A DNA stretch of 64,000 nucleotides, taken from Phragmites australis (lineage: Eukaryota > Streptophyta > Magnoliopsida > Poales > Poaceae). The stretch spans positions 24,564,001 to 24,628,000 of the forward strand of contig NC_084927.1 in assembly GCF_958298935.1 (NCBI RefSeq), written 5' to 3'. A program made the translations under genes and the position numbers. This document shows, in pieces, positions 46,296-57,577 of the stretch; within the stretch, counting starts at the first letter, position 1, and each line of letters starts with the position of its first letter. The notes under the pieces are model-generated. The model was not told where the DNA came from, did no database searches, and was given only the letters and a program-made list of their open reading frames with translations.

Positions 46296-47330
46296 CTGTG
46301 ATCTCCATTTTCAGTCTCCATTTATTTCAGCGTGTTTGATATGGCAGAGGCAGTTAAGCCATCTTTTGTTCTCGTGACCCCATTTTTTCTCCACTACAAG
46401 TTACATGACTTTGCTCTGCATAATTTGTGATAAGATTAAATTACACATTTTACCCTAGCATATGTACCATCCAAAATAATTTTTATATGGAAATATGTTT
46501 TAGAGGTCATCATTGGATCTAAGACTGCTTAATGATGTAGCCGTTTCTTTTGTTGGCCTCATCAGGTTGCTCTTTTCCGGGATTTCATGTCACCAGTAAA
46601 CAGTTCTATTATTTGGTTCTAACTATGGGAGTTGGACTTGCTCTTGGATTTTGATATCTACCAACACAGCAACTTTTCCGCACTTAGATGTTCAGCTCAT
46701 TGAGCATTTTCACTGGAAGCTCATGAGCTGGATCTTCACACACCTGAACGGTGAAAGTGATTTTCCTTGGGGAAAATGTGAGAACTGTAAAATGATGAAA
46801 TCCATAGTCAAGAGTGTCTTTGCGCTGCTGGTGTGGCTTCGTCCAACTGATAGCGGCCTCGGTGTCGGAGAATTTGTTCCGGTAAAATGCTTCCGTTGGT
46901 ATCCTTTCTGTAGCCTCGCGCATGTAGTTCCATGGTAGTCGCATCAAGAAATGTTCAGTAGTTCTACCAAGGCCCCAAACTGCTGTTGTGTAGTCGTCAC
47001 CAACTTGTGGTTGATCATTTCTTCCCTTTGTTCGAGCAGCTTCAGGAGAATGAAACCTGGTAAGCATTTAGTCCTCAACAACTTTCCATTATCACTGCTA
47101 AAAAACTACTCAGCAAAGACCTTTCCTGAATCAACTACCGAGTTCCCGAGTGCTTGACGTCACGCGTTACGCCAGCAGCAGGCCAAAAAGTTTCATTTTT
47201 TGTTTTCTTGTACGAGAGAAAAAGAAAAATTTGGCAAGCGTAAGCGTAACGCGTCACGTCAGCAGTCTAGCTAGACTCCGGTGGAGTAGCACCCTACCGT
47301 ATTCACACTGCTGAGGAGGTATAATGTATT
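46296..47330. other. AKR1 3' flank with a coding-like minus-strand frame
   Basis: A minus-strand frame (46684-47067) includes YMREATERIPTEAFYRNKF and HHFTVLTFSPRK, and an overlapping frame reads FILLKLLEQREEMINHKL. An acceptor-like CTTACCAG lies just upstream. The composition is protein-like, but I do not recognise a family. It may be an exon relic. Confidence 0.25.
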
Positions 47331-49200
47331 ATTTTTCTGTGTTCTATAATAAGAGTTTTACCTCTATATTTATAGTGCATAACTCTTAAAAGATAGAATT
47401 AAATCTTTAAAAGATAAAGACTCATTTTGATAAAGCCAAACTCTAAAAGATCCGGGCTTATATTCTGTTGTAAAACTACAAGCTTTCTAACACTCATGTG
47501 AGGAACGGTGACATCTTAAGAGTGCTAAGAGGTCAAAATGGACTTACATTCTGTTGTAGAACTCTAGATTTCCTAACACTCATATGAGGAACAATGACGT
47601 CCTAAGAGGAGAGTGTGTGAATTAGAACACTTAAAAATTAATGACTCTAAAAACGTTACAAGATAAACTTATATCAATTTCTATCTAAATGTGTTCTAAA
47701 TTTATTATCTACTCTACCATTTAAGAGGTTTGCAAGTTACTATAGGGAGGTAAATTGTAAGTATGTAAATGCAAAAACGTAAATAAGGTAGAGAGAGCAA
47801 ACTCGGTATAAAGAATTCCGTGGTATCGATAGCACATAAGTCACCCCTAATCCACGTTGGAGATCTACAAAATATATGCTCCCGATCGCCAAGACTCTTC
47901 CGATCACGACTTTTGAGCCACTAAGTCACCAAGGAAGGCCTCAAGCACGATAAGCCACCAAGTCAATGTCTCATCACTAACATCTCTTTCAGTCACTTGT
48001 ACACCATCTTCACTTCGAAGTTTTAGCCACCAAGGCAAGAGCCTTCGTGTCCCCATACATGCCTCTTGCCGTCGCTCCACACCAAGTCGAAGGGTTAACA
48101 AGCTTGAGCCACCAAGGCCCAAGTTGTTGGTAAGTCACCAAGACTCCAAGACGCCAGCGTACATCTCAGTACAATGTTGGATCGCTCCTTGATCCAGTCT
48201 CTAGGTTGCAACACCTAATAACACTCTTCTCTAGGCTATAAGTACTAATCACTTTCTAATCTTGTGCTTAATCAACTTGAATGATCACTTTTAGTATTTT
48301 GATGGCTTGGATGTCTTCTCAGGTATATATGGGCTTCTTTAGACTCCAGCACATTCAAATGGTTGAGTGGTGGATATTTATAGCCTCAAACACGTCAACT
48401 AGTTATTGCTCCAACGGCTCAACTTTACTATAAATATCGGACATTCCGACGCTAACAGTGGTACAAGCACCGAAACATCCAGCGTGTACAACCTCAGAAA
48501 CTAGCCGTTAGAACCCCACACAGAATCATTGTGAGCACCGGACATTCCGGTGTAACTGCAACTTCATCATCGGACTATCCGGTGAGTTGTCTTGAGCCAA
48601 CCGAACCACTTCTCTTCTTCCCTGCAAAAATAATCTGGTGTTTTCAATTCAAAGCACTGGACCTTCCGGTGTGTTGATCTTCAACTCCCTTGAAAAAATA
48701 TAGTATTCTATTAAATGCTCTGGTGTGCTTACTCTTCTAACACCGGACCATCCGGTAAGGTGATTCTCACTCTCTATTAGAAATACTCCGGTGTGTTCAC
48801 TGGAGCATCACTGGACCTTCCGATGAGCGCAACTTCACTAAACTCCACTAACAGAATACTCCGACATTGCCAAAGTTTTATCACCGGACCATCTGGTGAG
48901 TTCAACTTCCTCTGTATAAAATACTCCAATGAATGCAAACTCCTCTGCACCGAACTATCTGGTGAGAATAATTTTTCTGGGACTTCTCCAATTCAATCAA
49001 ACATTGTTCTGACTTCGGTGGCTTTTTTATGTATTGCATCCATGAGACTTGCTAGACATATACTTGACAAATATGTTAGTTCTATTGACTATGTTGTCAT
49101 TAATCACCAAAATCAAATGCATGCCCTAATAGGACCATGTCCGGCTGTTCGCTACAATCTCCCTCTTTTTTATGATTGATGATAACCCAACCAAAGAAAA
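47331..49200 (-). mobile_element. Degenerate LTR-retrotransposon LTR region
   Basis: It contains a diverged duplication of about 70 bp (47456-47521 and 47544-47610). A segment of AAGTCACCAAG-type repeats follows (47840-48140), then palindromic CACCGGAC..TCCGGTG motifs (48420-48970). The end reads CTACAATCTCCCTCTTTTT-ATGATTGATGATAACCCAA. The inverse of that last part is a purine tract next to the LTR edge, a signature of grass LTR elements read on the minus strand. Edges and partner LTR were not found. Confidence 0.5.
48420..48970. repeat. CACCGGACCATCCGGTG palindrome cluster
   Basis: About ten diverged copies of CACCGGAC(C/A)TTCCGGTG-like palindromes spaced 40-70 bp, shared with 40897-41200. 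Confidence 0.6.
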
Positions 49201-49764
49201 AGACAAATGATACTTATTAAGATATTGCATGATGCCAAAAAGTTCACAGAGCAATACCTATTTGCTTAGATGCATGTTCTTACTTATGTTGTCCCCTTTT
49301 TTGTTGTGCCTCCCCTTCCTCCATCGCATTATCTCCCTTGATTGACACATGCAAGAGCCCCCTCTTATCCACTTTTGTTAACGTTGATATCCCTAGACAT
49401 CTTGCTTATTTGTTTGTTCTCCCCTAGGTATGCTATCTTGCAACTTGCTTCTTGCTTTGGTTATTAAAATTCTCTCCATTTGTCAACAATTTCAAAAAGG
49501 CTACAAACACATGTTGAACTCAAGGAAAAGCATTAGAGCACATGAGAGAGAGCTTCATAAATCATGATCTATATAAATGGTACCACTTGACATATGAAAG
49601 AGTTATGTGGACACCAATTGAAAAATATTATGAGGTATTGATACCAATAGAAAACGAAAAACAAAGATCACAATTCATGAAACTCATATGATATAATCTA
49701 AACTCTCCATATATATGTGTATACATATGTCTATCACATTCAGGTGGAAAGTATAAAGAGTCTT
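49201..49764. other. Retroelement internal remnant, non-coding now
   Basis: AT-rich DNA between the LTR-like region and the gag relic. 49700-49764 may continue the gag frame in degenerate form. Confidence 0.35.
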
Positions 49765-50195
49765 CTAAATTTTCTTCTCTTCCGTGATCTCTTTTCCACA
49801 GAGACACAGGAGTGTGCAAATACGATGCAGCGTGAAATTGTACTCTCTGACATGCTTGTAGTCACATAAACAAAGCCAAACCCATTCTTGCTCTACAAGA
49901 GGCTTGATGATATACTTAAGGTGCTCAAAACACTCATATAGTGCGTCCCATAGTGCCTTAGCGCTAGTCATGACCATGTATTCATTCTTCAAAGTCGGGG
50001 AGAGATGGTGTTAGAGAAAATGAAGTGTCTGGTCATTCTCATCCTTTATGGGAACTATTGCACTACTTGTCCTAGGCTAATGGTAGCGAGGACCTTTTAC
50101 GCTTTAAGTACAATTCGAACATCCGACGCCCAAATGAGATAGTTGCGGTCATCTGCACTCAGCTCAACGAGCTCCTTATTCGTAATGCCAGTCAT
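49765..50195 (-). pseudogene. Copia gag (UBN2-type) relic
   Basis: From ATG (50193-50195) the minus strand reads MTGITNKELVELSADDRNYL, then WASDVRIVLKA before a stop. After more breaks it resumes as LKNEYMVM-like, then SAKALWDALYECFEHLKYII, then HRICTLLCLCGKEITEEKK. These are the N-terminal gag motifs of a common grass Copia family. No protease, integrase or RT follows on the left, so it is a fragment, perhaps of the element whose LTR-like region is at 47331-49200. Confidence 0.8.
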
Positions 50196-51418
50196 CTACA
50201 TATTTAAATGATACAAGTATTACCACTAGTAAAGTTTCATCATGTTGCTAATTACTACAATTTTTTCGACATTTTCCCTACTATTATATGAATTTTTACT
50301 AAATTTAAACTCATAACAGGCAATTTAAACAATAATAATAATAATAAATAGCATAGAAACAATAATAATAGAATTAAATATTGTATAAATGCTAAAACGG
50401 ATGTAAAATTCAAATTCTAGAGGTACTTTTATACAATAAAAAATATTTTTAGGGTTTTCTAGAGCCTAGCCTCTGGATAATTTTATAAACAATCAGGGCC
50501 TAAATGCAAGAAACAGAGACTGCGCTCAATTAATAGAAAAAATGAGGGGCCAAACATAAAAATTCAGATTTTTTTTCTTTTATTTCCATTGGTTTTTTCT
50601 ATTATTGAGCTGGTATGCTAACATTGGGTCGATCTAGCCCATCTGGCACGTGCGCCTCATATAAATTGGGGGTGACTAGGGTTTAAGAACCCTAGCTGCC
50701 ACCCAGACCAGCGACCAACCTGGAGGTTCGGCTTCCGAGAGCCGGAGGCGGCGTGACGACCATTGGCCAACAGCCGTCGCATGGCGTCCAGGCGCAAATG
50801 CACTCTAGCATAGCCCACGGCCGGTGCTCTAGTGCGGTGAGCACCGACGGGCAATGATGGTCGACCGCGGCAGCTACTGCTCCTCACCCTCAAGACAGCC
50901 GACACAGCTTGGCGATCACTGAGCCGAAGGCCGATGCGGTGGCCATCAGCCAGTCGAGCGCTGCAACGCGCCAACTAGCTGGCACGGCGGCCATCAACGG
51001 CACGGGGCGGGCGCACGGCCGGCGCTGGCTTGACTGCTTGCGAGCGGTTAGGCACTCAACAGGTGCTGCGGCGGCATGCCTTCAAAACCGGTGGCACGGG
51101 GCGCCCATTCAAGGGCGGTCCAGTGGTGGAGGTGAGTGGCAGTGCGGCAAGCACCGGCACGAAAGGATGTCGCCTTCCATGCCAGTGGTGTGCCATGCTG
51201 CATCTTTTTTCTTTCTTTTTCAATATGTGGTGGTGACCTTTGATCCACTGCATTCTTATGCAGAGGGCAATCGTAGGTTTCTGAACGATAGCGTGATGGC
51301 AACTACGGGCCCCACCAGATCATCTACTGTTCATTGTTGTGCTATTCATGTTGCTAAGGATGCCACCATTCATTGTGATGTATATATCTGACGCAAAAGA
51401 TAGTAGTTGCAAGGATAT
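50196..51418. other. Intergenic DNA with a promoter-like patch
   Basis: 50200-50600 is AT-rich with an AATAATAAT microsatellite (about 50330-50345). CATATAAATTGGGGG (about 50658-50672) is TATA-like and is followed by an AGGGTTTAAGAACCCTAGC palindrome and GC-rich DNA to 51200. That pattern is like a gene or element leader, but no protein is recognised. Confidence 0.35.
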
Positions 51419-52104
51419 TGTTGGAGGATGAACTCCTCAAGCGGGGATCCGGAGGGACCCCCTTTGAGATTCGGCCAGGAGATGATTCTAATCCGCTTCG
51501 TAGGTGAAATAAATGAGAGTAAATGAGATGCAGGTGGAGTGGAACGATCAGATGCAGGAAAGAGTAAATGCTCAGGGGATTTTTAGACAGGTTCGGGCCG
51601 CGCTGAGCGTAACACCCTACTCCTATGTGTATGCTATAAATGCTCTGAGAATGTCTCTCTGAGTATCTGCTGGGTTACATGAATATTTGTCTAGTCTAGA
51701 GCTTCGTGCTCCTTTTTCTTCGGTGCTCGTTGTTCGTTGTCTTGATCTCAACTGAACTCCGACTTGAACTTAGTTTGTACTGAACTTGTTTTTCTCCGGG
51801 GAGCCCGCCCCACTTAAATATCCGCCGGGGCGGTAGCATGCCCAGAAAGGATGGCGCGAGTTCCAAGGTGCCATAAATGTAAAGCAATCATCATGGGCTG
51901 CTGCGCGAGGTGACGGGGAGGGTTGAAAACATGCCCCCGTCTGGTCTTGTTCGTCATCATGCCGTTTTTCAACGGGCGCCGCGGGGAGGGCCCACCGGAC
52001 AGCCACCGAGTAGCCCGGCGTGCCCGCACGGTCAGAGCAGGCCTAACACAGCAGGGCGGCAGGCGGGGCGCCTTGAGCTCTGCGACATTATCCCAAGGCG
52101 CGCC

Positions 52105-53583
52105 TGTCGGAGGGTGAACTCCTAAAGCAGGGATCCGGAGGGACCCCCTTTGAGATTCGGCCGGGGGGATGATTCTGAATCTGTTTGCAGGTGAAGTAAA
52201 TAGGCGTAAATGCGATGGCAGGTGGAATAGAATGATCTAATGCAGAATGCAGTAAATGCACTGGAGAGGTTTTTAGACAGGTTCGGGCCGCACTGAGCGT
52301 AATACCCTACTCCTGTGTGGATGCTATAAATACCCTGAGAATGTCTGTCAGGGATGTTGCTGGTTACAAGAATGTTTGTCTATCCTAGAGCTCCGGACTC
52401 CTTGTTCTTCGGTGGTCTCAGCTTCTGTGTTTGTACTGAACCTTTGTCTTGGATTTTCATCCGAGAGAGAGAGAGTCAGAGAGCTGGATCTTTTTTGCCT
52501 CTGTTCGAATCTTAGCATTCGTCTTTGTCCGTGCCACCGGCTCTCTTAAATACTCGCTGGCGGTAGCGTGCCCCGAAAGGGAGGGCACGAGTTCCAAGAC
52601 GCCATAAATGGAAAAGCAGCCATCATGGGATGCTGCGCGAAGTGACAGGAGGGTTGAAAAATGCGCCCCCCGCCCGATCTCGGTCGTCATGATGCGCTCT
52701 ACAACGGGCGCTGCGAAGAGGGCCCACCGGGCAGCCACAGAGCAGCCCGGCATGCCCGCCCGGTCTTGTTCGCCTGACACAGCAAGGCGGTAGGCGGGGC
52801 GCCTTGGTCTCGCGATGCTATCCCGAGGCGCGCCGGATGACGCGGGATGGGACCCGTGCATTAAATGTCCCCACACCCTCCTGCCAGGATGTGGCAGGAA
52901 CTGACACCGAGCGTGGCAGGAGCAGTTGGAAGTGACAGGCCACACCCCCTCTTAAATGCGGCATCGGGCCTTTCACTGGCTGACACCTCACCGTTGGACC
53001 CCTGTGGGGGCCACCGACGAAGGACTTCTTGGGCCGTCGGGGAACCGAATGCTCGGGGGTCACTATTCACATCCCCGTGCACTCTCTCCCGGAAACACTC
53101 TTTCTTGGTCCTTGGGGAACCGAGTGCTTGGGGGCCACTGTTCACGGCACCGAGCACTCTCTCCTGGAATTGACTGTTCAGATCCTCGGGGAACCGAGTG
53201 CTCGGGGGCCGCTATTCGCAGCCCCGAGCACTCTCTCCTGGAACTACCTTCCTCGGGTCCTCGGGGTACTCGGGTGCTTGGGAGCTACTGTTCGCAGCCC
53301 CGAGCACACCCTTCCTGGTACTCGGCTTTTCTAGTCGTCGGAGGACTTGGGTGCTCGGGGGCCACTGTTCATAACCCTGAGCACTCTCTTGTCGGCACTT
53401 GGTCTTCGCGGATCATCAGGGAACTCGGGTACTTGGGAACCACTGTTCATGGCCCCGAGCACCCCCTCCCGGCACTTAGTCTTTACATACTTCGCGGAGA
53501 TGACCCCTGCGGGAGGGCGCCACGTGGCAAACTGCTGACCTGGCCTCGGGATTCGGGGACCCCTGGTTCCTTATTCACTGACA
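52105..53583 (+). mobile_element. Nested solo Gypsy LTR (inner copy), 1479 bp, GCGCC duplication
   Basis: It starts TGTCGGAGGGTGAACTCC and ends ATTCACTGACA. It has a perfect 5-bp duplication GCGCC (52100-52104 and 53584-53588). It interrupts the outer copy in the same orientation at the GGCGCGCCGGA region, and the outer sequence continues seamlessly afterwards. The absence of internal sequence shows LTR-LTR recombination. Confidence 0.92.
53041..53500. repeat. Palindromic tandem repeats in inner LTR
   Basis: About six 70-85 bp monomers with GTGCTCGGGGGCCACTGTTC and CCCCGAGCACTCTCTCC blocks; same design as 10566-11096. Confidence 0.8.
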
Positions 53584-53789
53584 GCGCCGGAGGACGCGCG
53601 ATGGGACCCGTGCATTAAATGTCTCCATACATCCCTACCAGGCCGTGGTAGGGACTAACAGCAAGCGTGGGGGGAGCAGTTGGAAGTAACAGGCCACGCG
53701 CCCTCTTAAATGCAACATCAGGCCTTTCACCAGTTGACACCTCACCGCTGGGCCTCTGTGGGGACCACTGGCGAAGGACTTCTCAGGCC

Positions 53790-54245
53790 CTCGGGGAACC
53801 GAGTGCTCGGATGCCACTGGCGCAGCCCCGAGCACTCTCTCCCGGATATACCCTTTCTTGGTCCTCGGGGATCCGAATGCTCGGGGGGCCACTGTTTACG
53901 GCCCCGAGCACTCTCTCCCGGAACTGGTTTTTTGTCCTCGGGGAACCGAGTGCTCGGGGGCTACTGTTCACGGCCCCGAGCACTCTCTCCCAGAACTGAC
54001 TGTTGGGTACTCGGGGAACCGAGTGCTCGGGGGCCACTGTTCATGGCCCCGAGCACTCTCTCCCAGCACTTGGTTTTTCTTATTATCGAGGAACTTGGGT
54101 CCTCGGGGGCCACTGTTCGCAGCCCTGAGCACTCTGTTCTCGGTACTTGGTCTTCTCGGATCATCGGAGAACTCGGGTACTTAGGGGCTACTATTTATGG
54201 CCCCGAGCACCCTTTTTGGAACTTGATCTTCTCGGACCTCGAGGA
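53790..54245. repeat. Palindromic tandem repeats in outer LTR
   Basis: About six monomers of the same GTGCTCGGGGG...CCCCGAGCAC unit. Confidence 0.8.
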
Positions 54246-54330
54246 GATAACCCCTGAGGAAAGGCGTCACATGGCACTCTGCTGTTCTAACCTCGAGACT
54301 CGAGGATCCCAGGTTCCTGTGTCACCGACA

Positions 54331-54621
54331 GATACATACCAAAACAATAATACCTTTCAATTGTTGTGAGTGAGATGGTTTGACCAAACTCTAAAAGATC
54401 AGGAAAGTCCATTCTATCTTAAAACTCTAAATTTCCTTGCACACACTTCTACAGCAACAACTCTCTTCTAGAAACGAACCGGCAGCTCCAAACAACACAA
54501 GAACGGAACATTCACGTCACTTAGCCCATAAAGCTGGTTGTCACGGCACCATCCGGGACGCGCACCTGCTCTGTACCCACGCGTAAGTGCAACGCAACGC
54601 AGCTAACCCCTGCAGGGACGC
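54331..54621 (+). promoter_or_regulatory. AKR2 upstream region between LTR and start codon
   Basis: Only 291 bp separate the LTR end from the ATG. CATAAAG (about 54529-54535) is a weak TATA candidate about 90 bp before the ATG. The block AAACTCTAAAAGATC (about 54388-54402) also occurs in the retroelement-like DNA near 47440-47454, so part of this region may be transposon-derived. Confidence 0.35.
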
Positions 54622-56482
54622 ATGGCGGCGGTGCCGGAGGTGGCGCTGCGGTCCGGCAACGCGAGGCCGATGCCGGCGGTGGGCATGGGCACGGCGGCGT
54701 TCCCCGTCGTGCACGAGGCCACCAAGAACGCTGTGCTGGCGGCCATCGAGGTGGGCTTCCGCCACTTCGACACCGCCGCCTTGTACCGCACCGAGAGGCC
54801 GCTCAGCGACGCCGTGGCCGAGGCGGTGCGGTGTGGGCTCGTCCAGTCCCGGGAGGAGGTGTTCGTCACGTCCAAGCTGTGGTGCACGCAGTGCCATCCG
54901 GACCTCGTGCTCCCGTCGCTCCGTGAAACCCTACAGTAATAGTCCTTAACTACATAAGACTAAGTCTTATAAATTTTTTTTCCTTCCATCAGGAAACGGA
55001 TCACATTAAAAACTATATTCAATCCATAGTGTGACATGTGATATTTTACTTCTTTCTTTGTTTTTCCATCTATGATTTTTCTAATTTATTTATATGTTTT
55101 ATGGCAACTTATATCACATGTAAATATAAAATTAGATCTAACCTTTAAATATATGAGATTAGATATTATAAGATTATTTTCCTGTTGTAAAATTATAGTA
55201 TTTATAGAAAGTATGCAGCATGCATGCACAGATTGTTCTTGATATCGCTTGCCTAATACGTATCTTCTTGCCTGGTGTCGTGTCATGTGAGAGCAGGAAC
55301 CTGCAGATGGAGTACGTTGACCTGTACCTGATCCACTGGCCGGTGTGCATGAAGCCCGGGCCGGCAGTGTTCCCGGCCAAGAGGGAGGACGCCATGCCAT
55401 TCGACTTCGAGGGCGTGTGGCGGGCGATGGAGGAGTGCCAGCGGCTCGGGCTCGCCAAGGCGATCGGCGTCAGCAACTTCACGACCAAGCACCTCGACAA
55501 GGTCCTGGCCGTCGCCACGATCCCGCCTGCGGTGAACCAGGTTGAGCTGAACCCGGTCTGGCAGCAGAGGACGCTGAGGGGTTACTGCGCCGAGAAGGGC
55601 ATCCACGTCGCGGCGTACTCGCCGCTGGGCGGCCAGAACTGGTCCGGGGAAGGCAACGCCGTGCTGGAGTCCGAGGTGCTCGCCGAGATAGCCAAGGCAA
55701 GAGGGAAAACTGTCGCACAGGTGCGTGGAGTACTGCAGTAGAATAGTAAACTGGATTTTGCACATCGCATCGAGTTCACCTCGTTACTAACGTAAGTTTT
55801 TTAAATAATAGAAAACAAATTTTCGGCCCGACTTAATACAAATACAATCATTATTACTACAGTATTATTATAATACCCATAATACTTGAAATAGTTAAGT
55901 AGGGAATAAATTACCGAGGATAGTGCTGCTGACTTCGAGAGCAACGTTTGTGGTTCGGTCCATGCATGTTCCGTCTTCAGCTTTGATTTTTCGAGACGCC
56001 GCTGTCGAGGAGTGTGGAATCCCGGTTACTCGGGTGACCGGGGCCGCCACCGCTTGTCCAACGTCGTTGCCTCATGACGTGTAGGCGTAGCTTAGCTCAT
56101 TGCAGCTTCCAGAAGCGGACTTTGGTGTGTATGTAGCTTAGCTCATTGCAGCTTCCAGAAGTGAACGTTAATGGGCGTACATGTGGCTCTCTCTTGTTGT
56201 TCTATATATGCCTTTGATGCTTAGATCGGCATTGCCCTTGTGTCCCTTCAGGTGTCACTGCGATGGATATACGAGCAGGGAGTGACGTCCATCGTCAAGA
56301 GCTACAACAAGGAGAGGCTCAAGCAAAACCTCGAGATCTTCGACTGGGAGCTGACCGACGAGGACCGGCGCAAGATCAGCCAGATCCCACAGAAGAAGAC
56401 CGTCGAAGGTAAAGGCTTGTTCGTGCCAGAGGGCGAGTTCACGTCGGTCGATCCTGCCGACCTGGACATCGTGGAGGAATAG
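54622..56482 (+). CDS. Aldo-keto reductase, deoxymugineic acid synthase-like (3 exons, 322 aa)
   Basis: NADPH-dependent carbonyl reductase of the AKR4 group, predicted cytosolic. Exons: 54622-54935, 55297-55720, 56252-56482; phases join. N-terminal [18 protein letters not shown] and the tail closely resemble grass DMAS1-type enzymes, which reduce the 3''-oxo precursor to the iron chelator 2'-deoxymugineic acid. Catalytic tetrad: Asp50 (FRHFDTA), Tyr55 (ALYRTE), Lys85 (FVTSKLW), His118 (YLIHWP). GVSNFTTKH and the cofactor motif [17 protein letters not shown] are intact. It is the paralogue of the gene at 43975 but lacks that gene's second intron. Its last intron carries a short tandem repeat (56087-56161). 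A general stress-carbonyl reductase is equally possible. Confidence 0.93.
56087..56161. repeat. 46-bp-period tandem repeat in AKR2 intron 2
   Basis: GTAGCTTAGCTCATTGCAGC plus CTTCCAGAAG occurs at 56087 and again at 56133. Confidence 0.75.
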
Positions 56483-57049
56483 GCACCCAGAATGCCCCTG
56501 CCTGCCTCGGCGTTGCTCGCTGTACAAGTACGTGCGTTTGAATAAGGCGGCGTTCACCGCTCATTGCTCTTGCTGTGTGATGTACCATTTCAGTAAAGAT
56601 TGTAATCGCCATCTCAAGACCTTGTTTTGGAAGTGTAATGTGATCTTATCATAACTCCGTATGGAATGCTAGTTTCTTCAAATGATCGGTGATCATCGGT
56701 GCCGGCATTTCGTTTCTTTCAGAGATGGCGCCGTGTTTGTCCGAGCAACGGCACAGAATATCCGGGGAAAGAAAAGAATGCACATGCTTTAGGCCCACTG
56801 CTCGTTTAAGGCCCGAACCAGCCCAACTTTAAGAGCGATCTGGGCCTAATCCGAACATGTTTCTGAAATCGAATCATGCCAAAACACTGACTAGTTCATA
56901 ATAGTCTTTCTTTCTAAAAAAAAGCTCGTAATAGTCTCGTCTATTGAAAAGGAATAATCTTTATAAAAAAATAGTCAGTAATGGCCCATGCGTGTTGCAT
57001 TTGTTGTATGTCAGTATGTGCATTCTCTGTCATCTCATGGCAATAATAA
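56483..57049. other. AKR2 3' flank
   Basis: 3' untranslated and intergenic DNA; no additional gene seen. Confidence 0.5.
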
Positions 57050-57328
57050 GGGTATCTTCGATTGCTATAGATAGTTACTATCTTTAATTGAAAGAGCATA
57101 TTTTTTAAAAATTATGTAAATCCAACTGTTTATAATTTTTCATACCTCACAGAGATGAGAGGTGTTGAGATGACTGGTAAGTACTTAGCTTTTTATCTCT
57201 TCTCTTCAAAGGTAGTACTTACTTCGTTCTCTTCTATGTGAGGTATGAAGAATTGTGTCAATCACAATATTAAAAATATGCTCTTTTAGTTAAGATATAG
57301 CAGATATCTCGAACCATTGGAGATGTCC
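57050..57328. mobile_element. Tourist-like MITE, 279 bp, TAA duplication
   Basis: The left end GGGTATCTTCGATTGCTATA matches the inverse of the right end, GGACATCTCCAATGGTTCGA, loosely. The arms match well further in (TAGTTACTATCTTTAATTGA and AAGAGCATATTTT). The centre has CATACCTCACAGAG paired with CTATGTGAGGTATG. TAA flanks both sides (57047-57049 and 57329-57331). It sits about 170 bp upstream of the GAD2 TATA box. Confidence 0.75.
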
Positions 57329-57497
57329 TAATCGAATAATTAAGCAGGACCAGGAAGTAAGTGAGGCTTACAAGTAAAGCAGCAGCAGCAAGCAAGCAAG
57401 GATTGTTAACGTGGGAGCGAAGCAGAGTCACGAGGCAGCAAAACACATGGGACAAGCAAAGCACAAGTGACATCGCTCAAGTTTCCTTCCTCCTGCA

Positions 57498-57505
57498 GTA
57501 TATAT
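57498..57505 (+). promoter_or_regulatory. Probable TATA box of the 57.6 kb GAD gene
   Basis: GTATATAT about 75 bp before the start codon, giving a leader of about 45 nt. Confidence 0.5.
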
Positions 57506-57577
57506 GCGCACAGATCATAGGGCAAATTGAAAAGCAATATTTTCTTCTTAGAAGGAGAAGAAGCCTGACAGGGAGAT

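Larger units (their letters stand above)
51419..54330 (+). mobile_element. Solo Gypsy LTR (outer copy), split by a second solo LTR
   Basis: It starts TGTTGGAGGATGAACTCC and ends GTCACCGACA, the same family as 9649-11185. Its sequence runs 51419-52104 and resumes at 53589-54330; the interval is the nested copy. Without the nested copy it is 1428 bp. Flanks GATAT (51414-51418) and GATAC (54331-54335) are an imperfect 5-bp duplication. No internal region is present, so it is a solo LTR. Its right end lies 291 bp before the AKR2 start codon. Confidence 0.85.

Noticed and set aside
52457..52945. Open frames across the Gypsy LTRs (also 51770-52125, 53635-54369)
   Set aside because: LTR repeat sequence; the frames follow the GTGCTCGGGGG monomers and have no domain.
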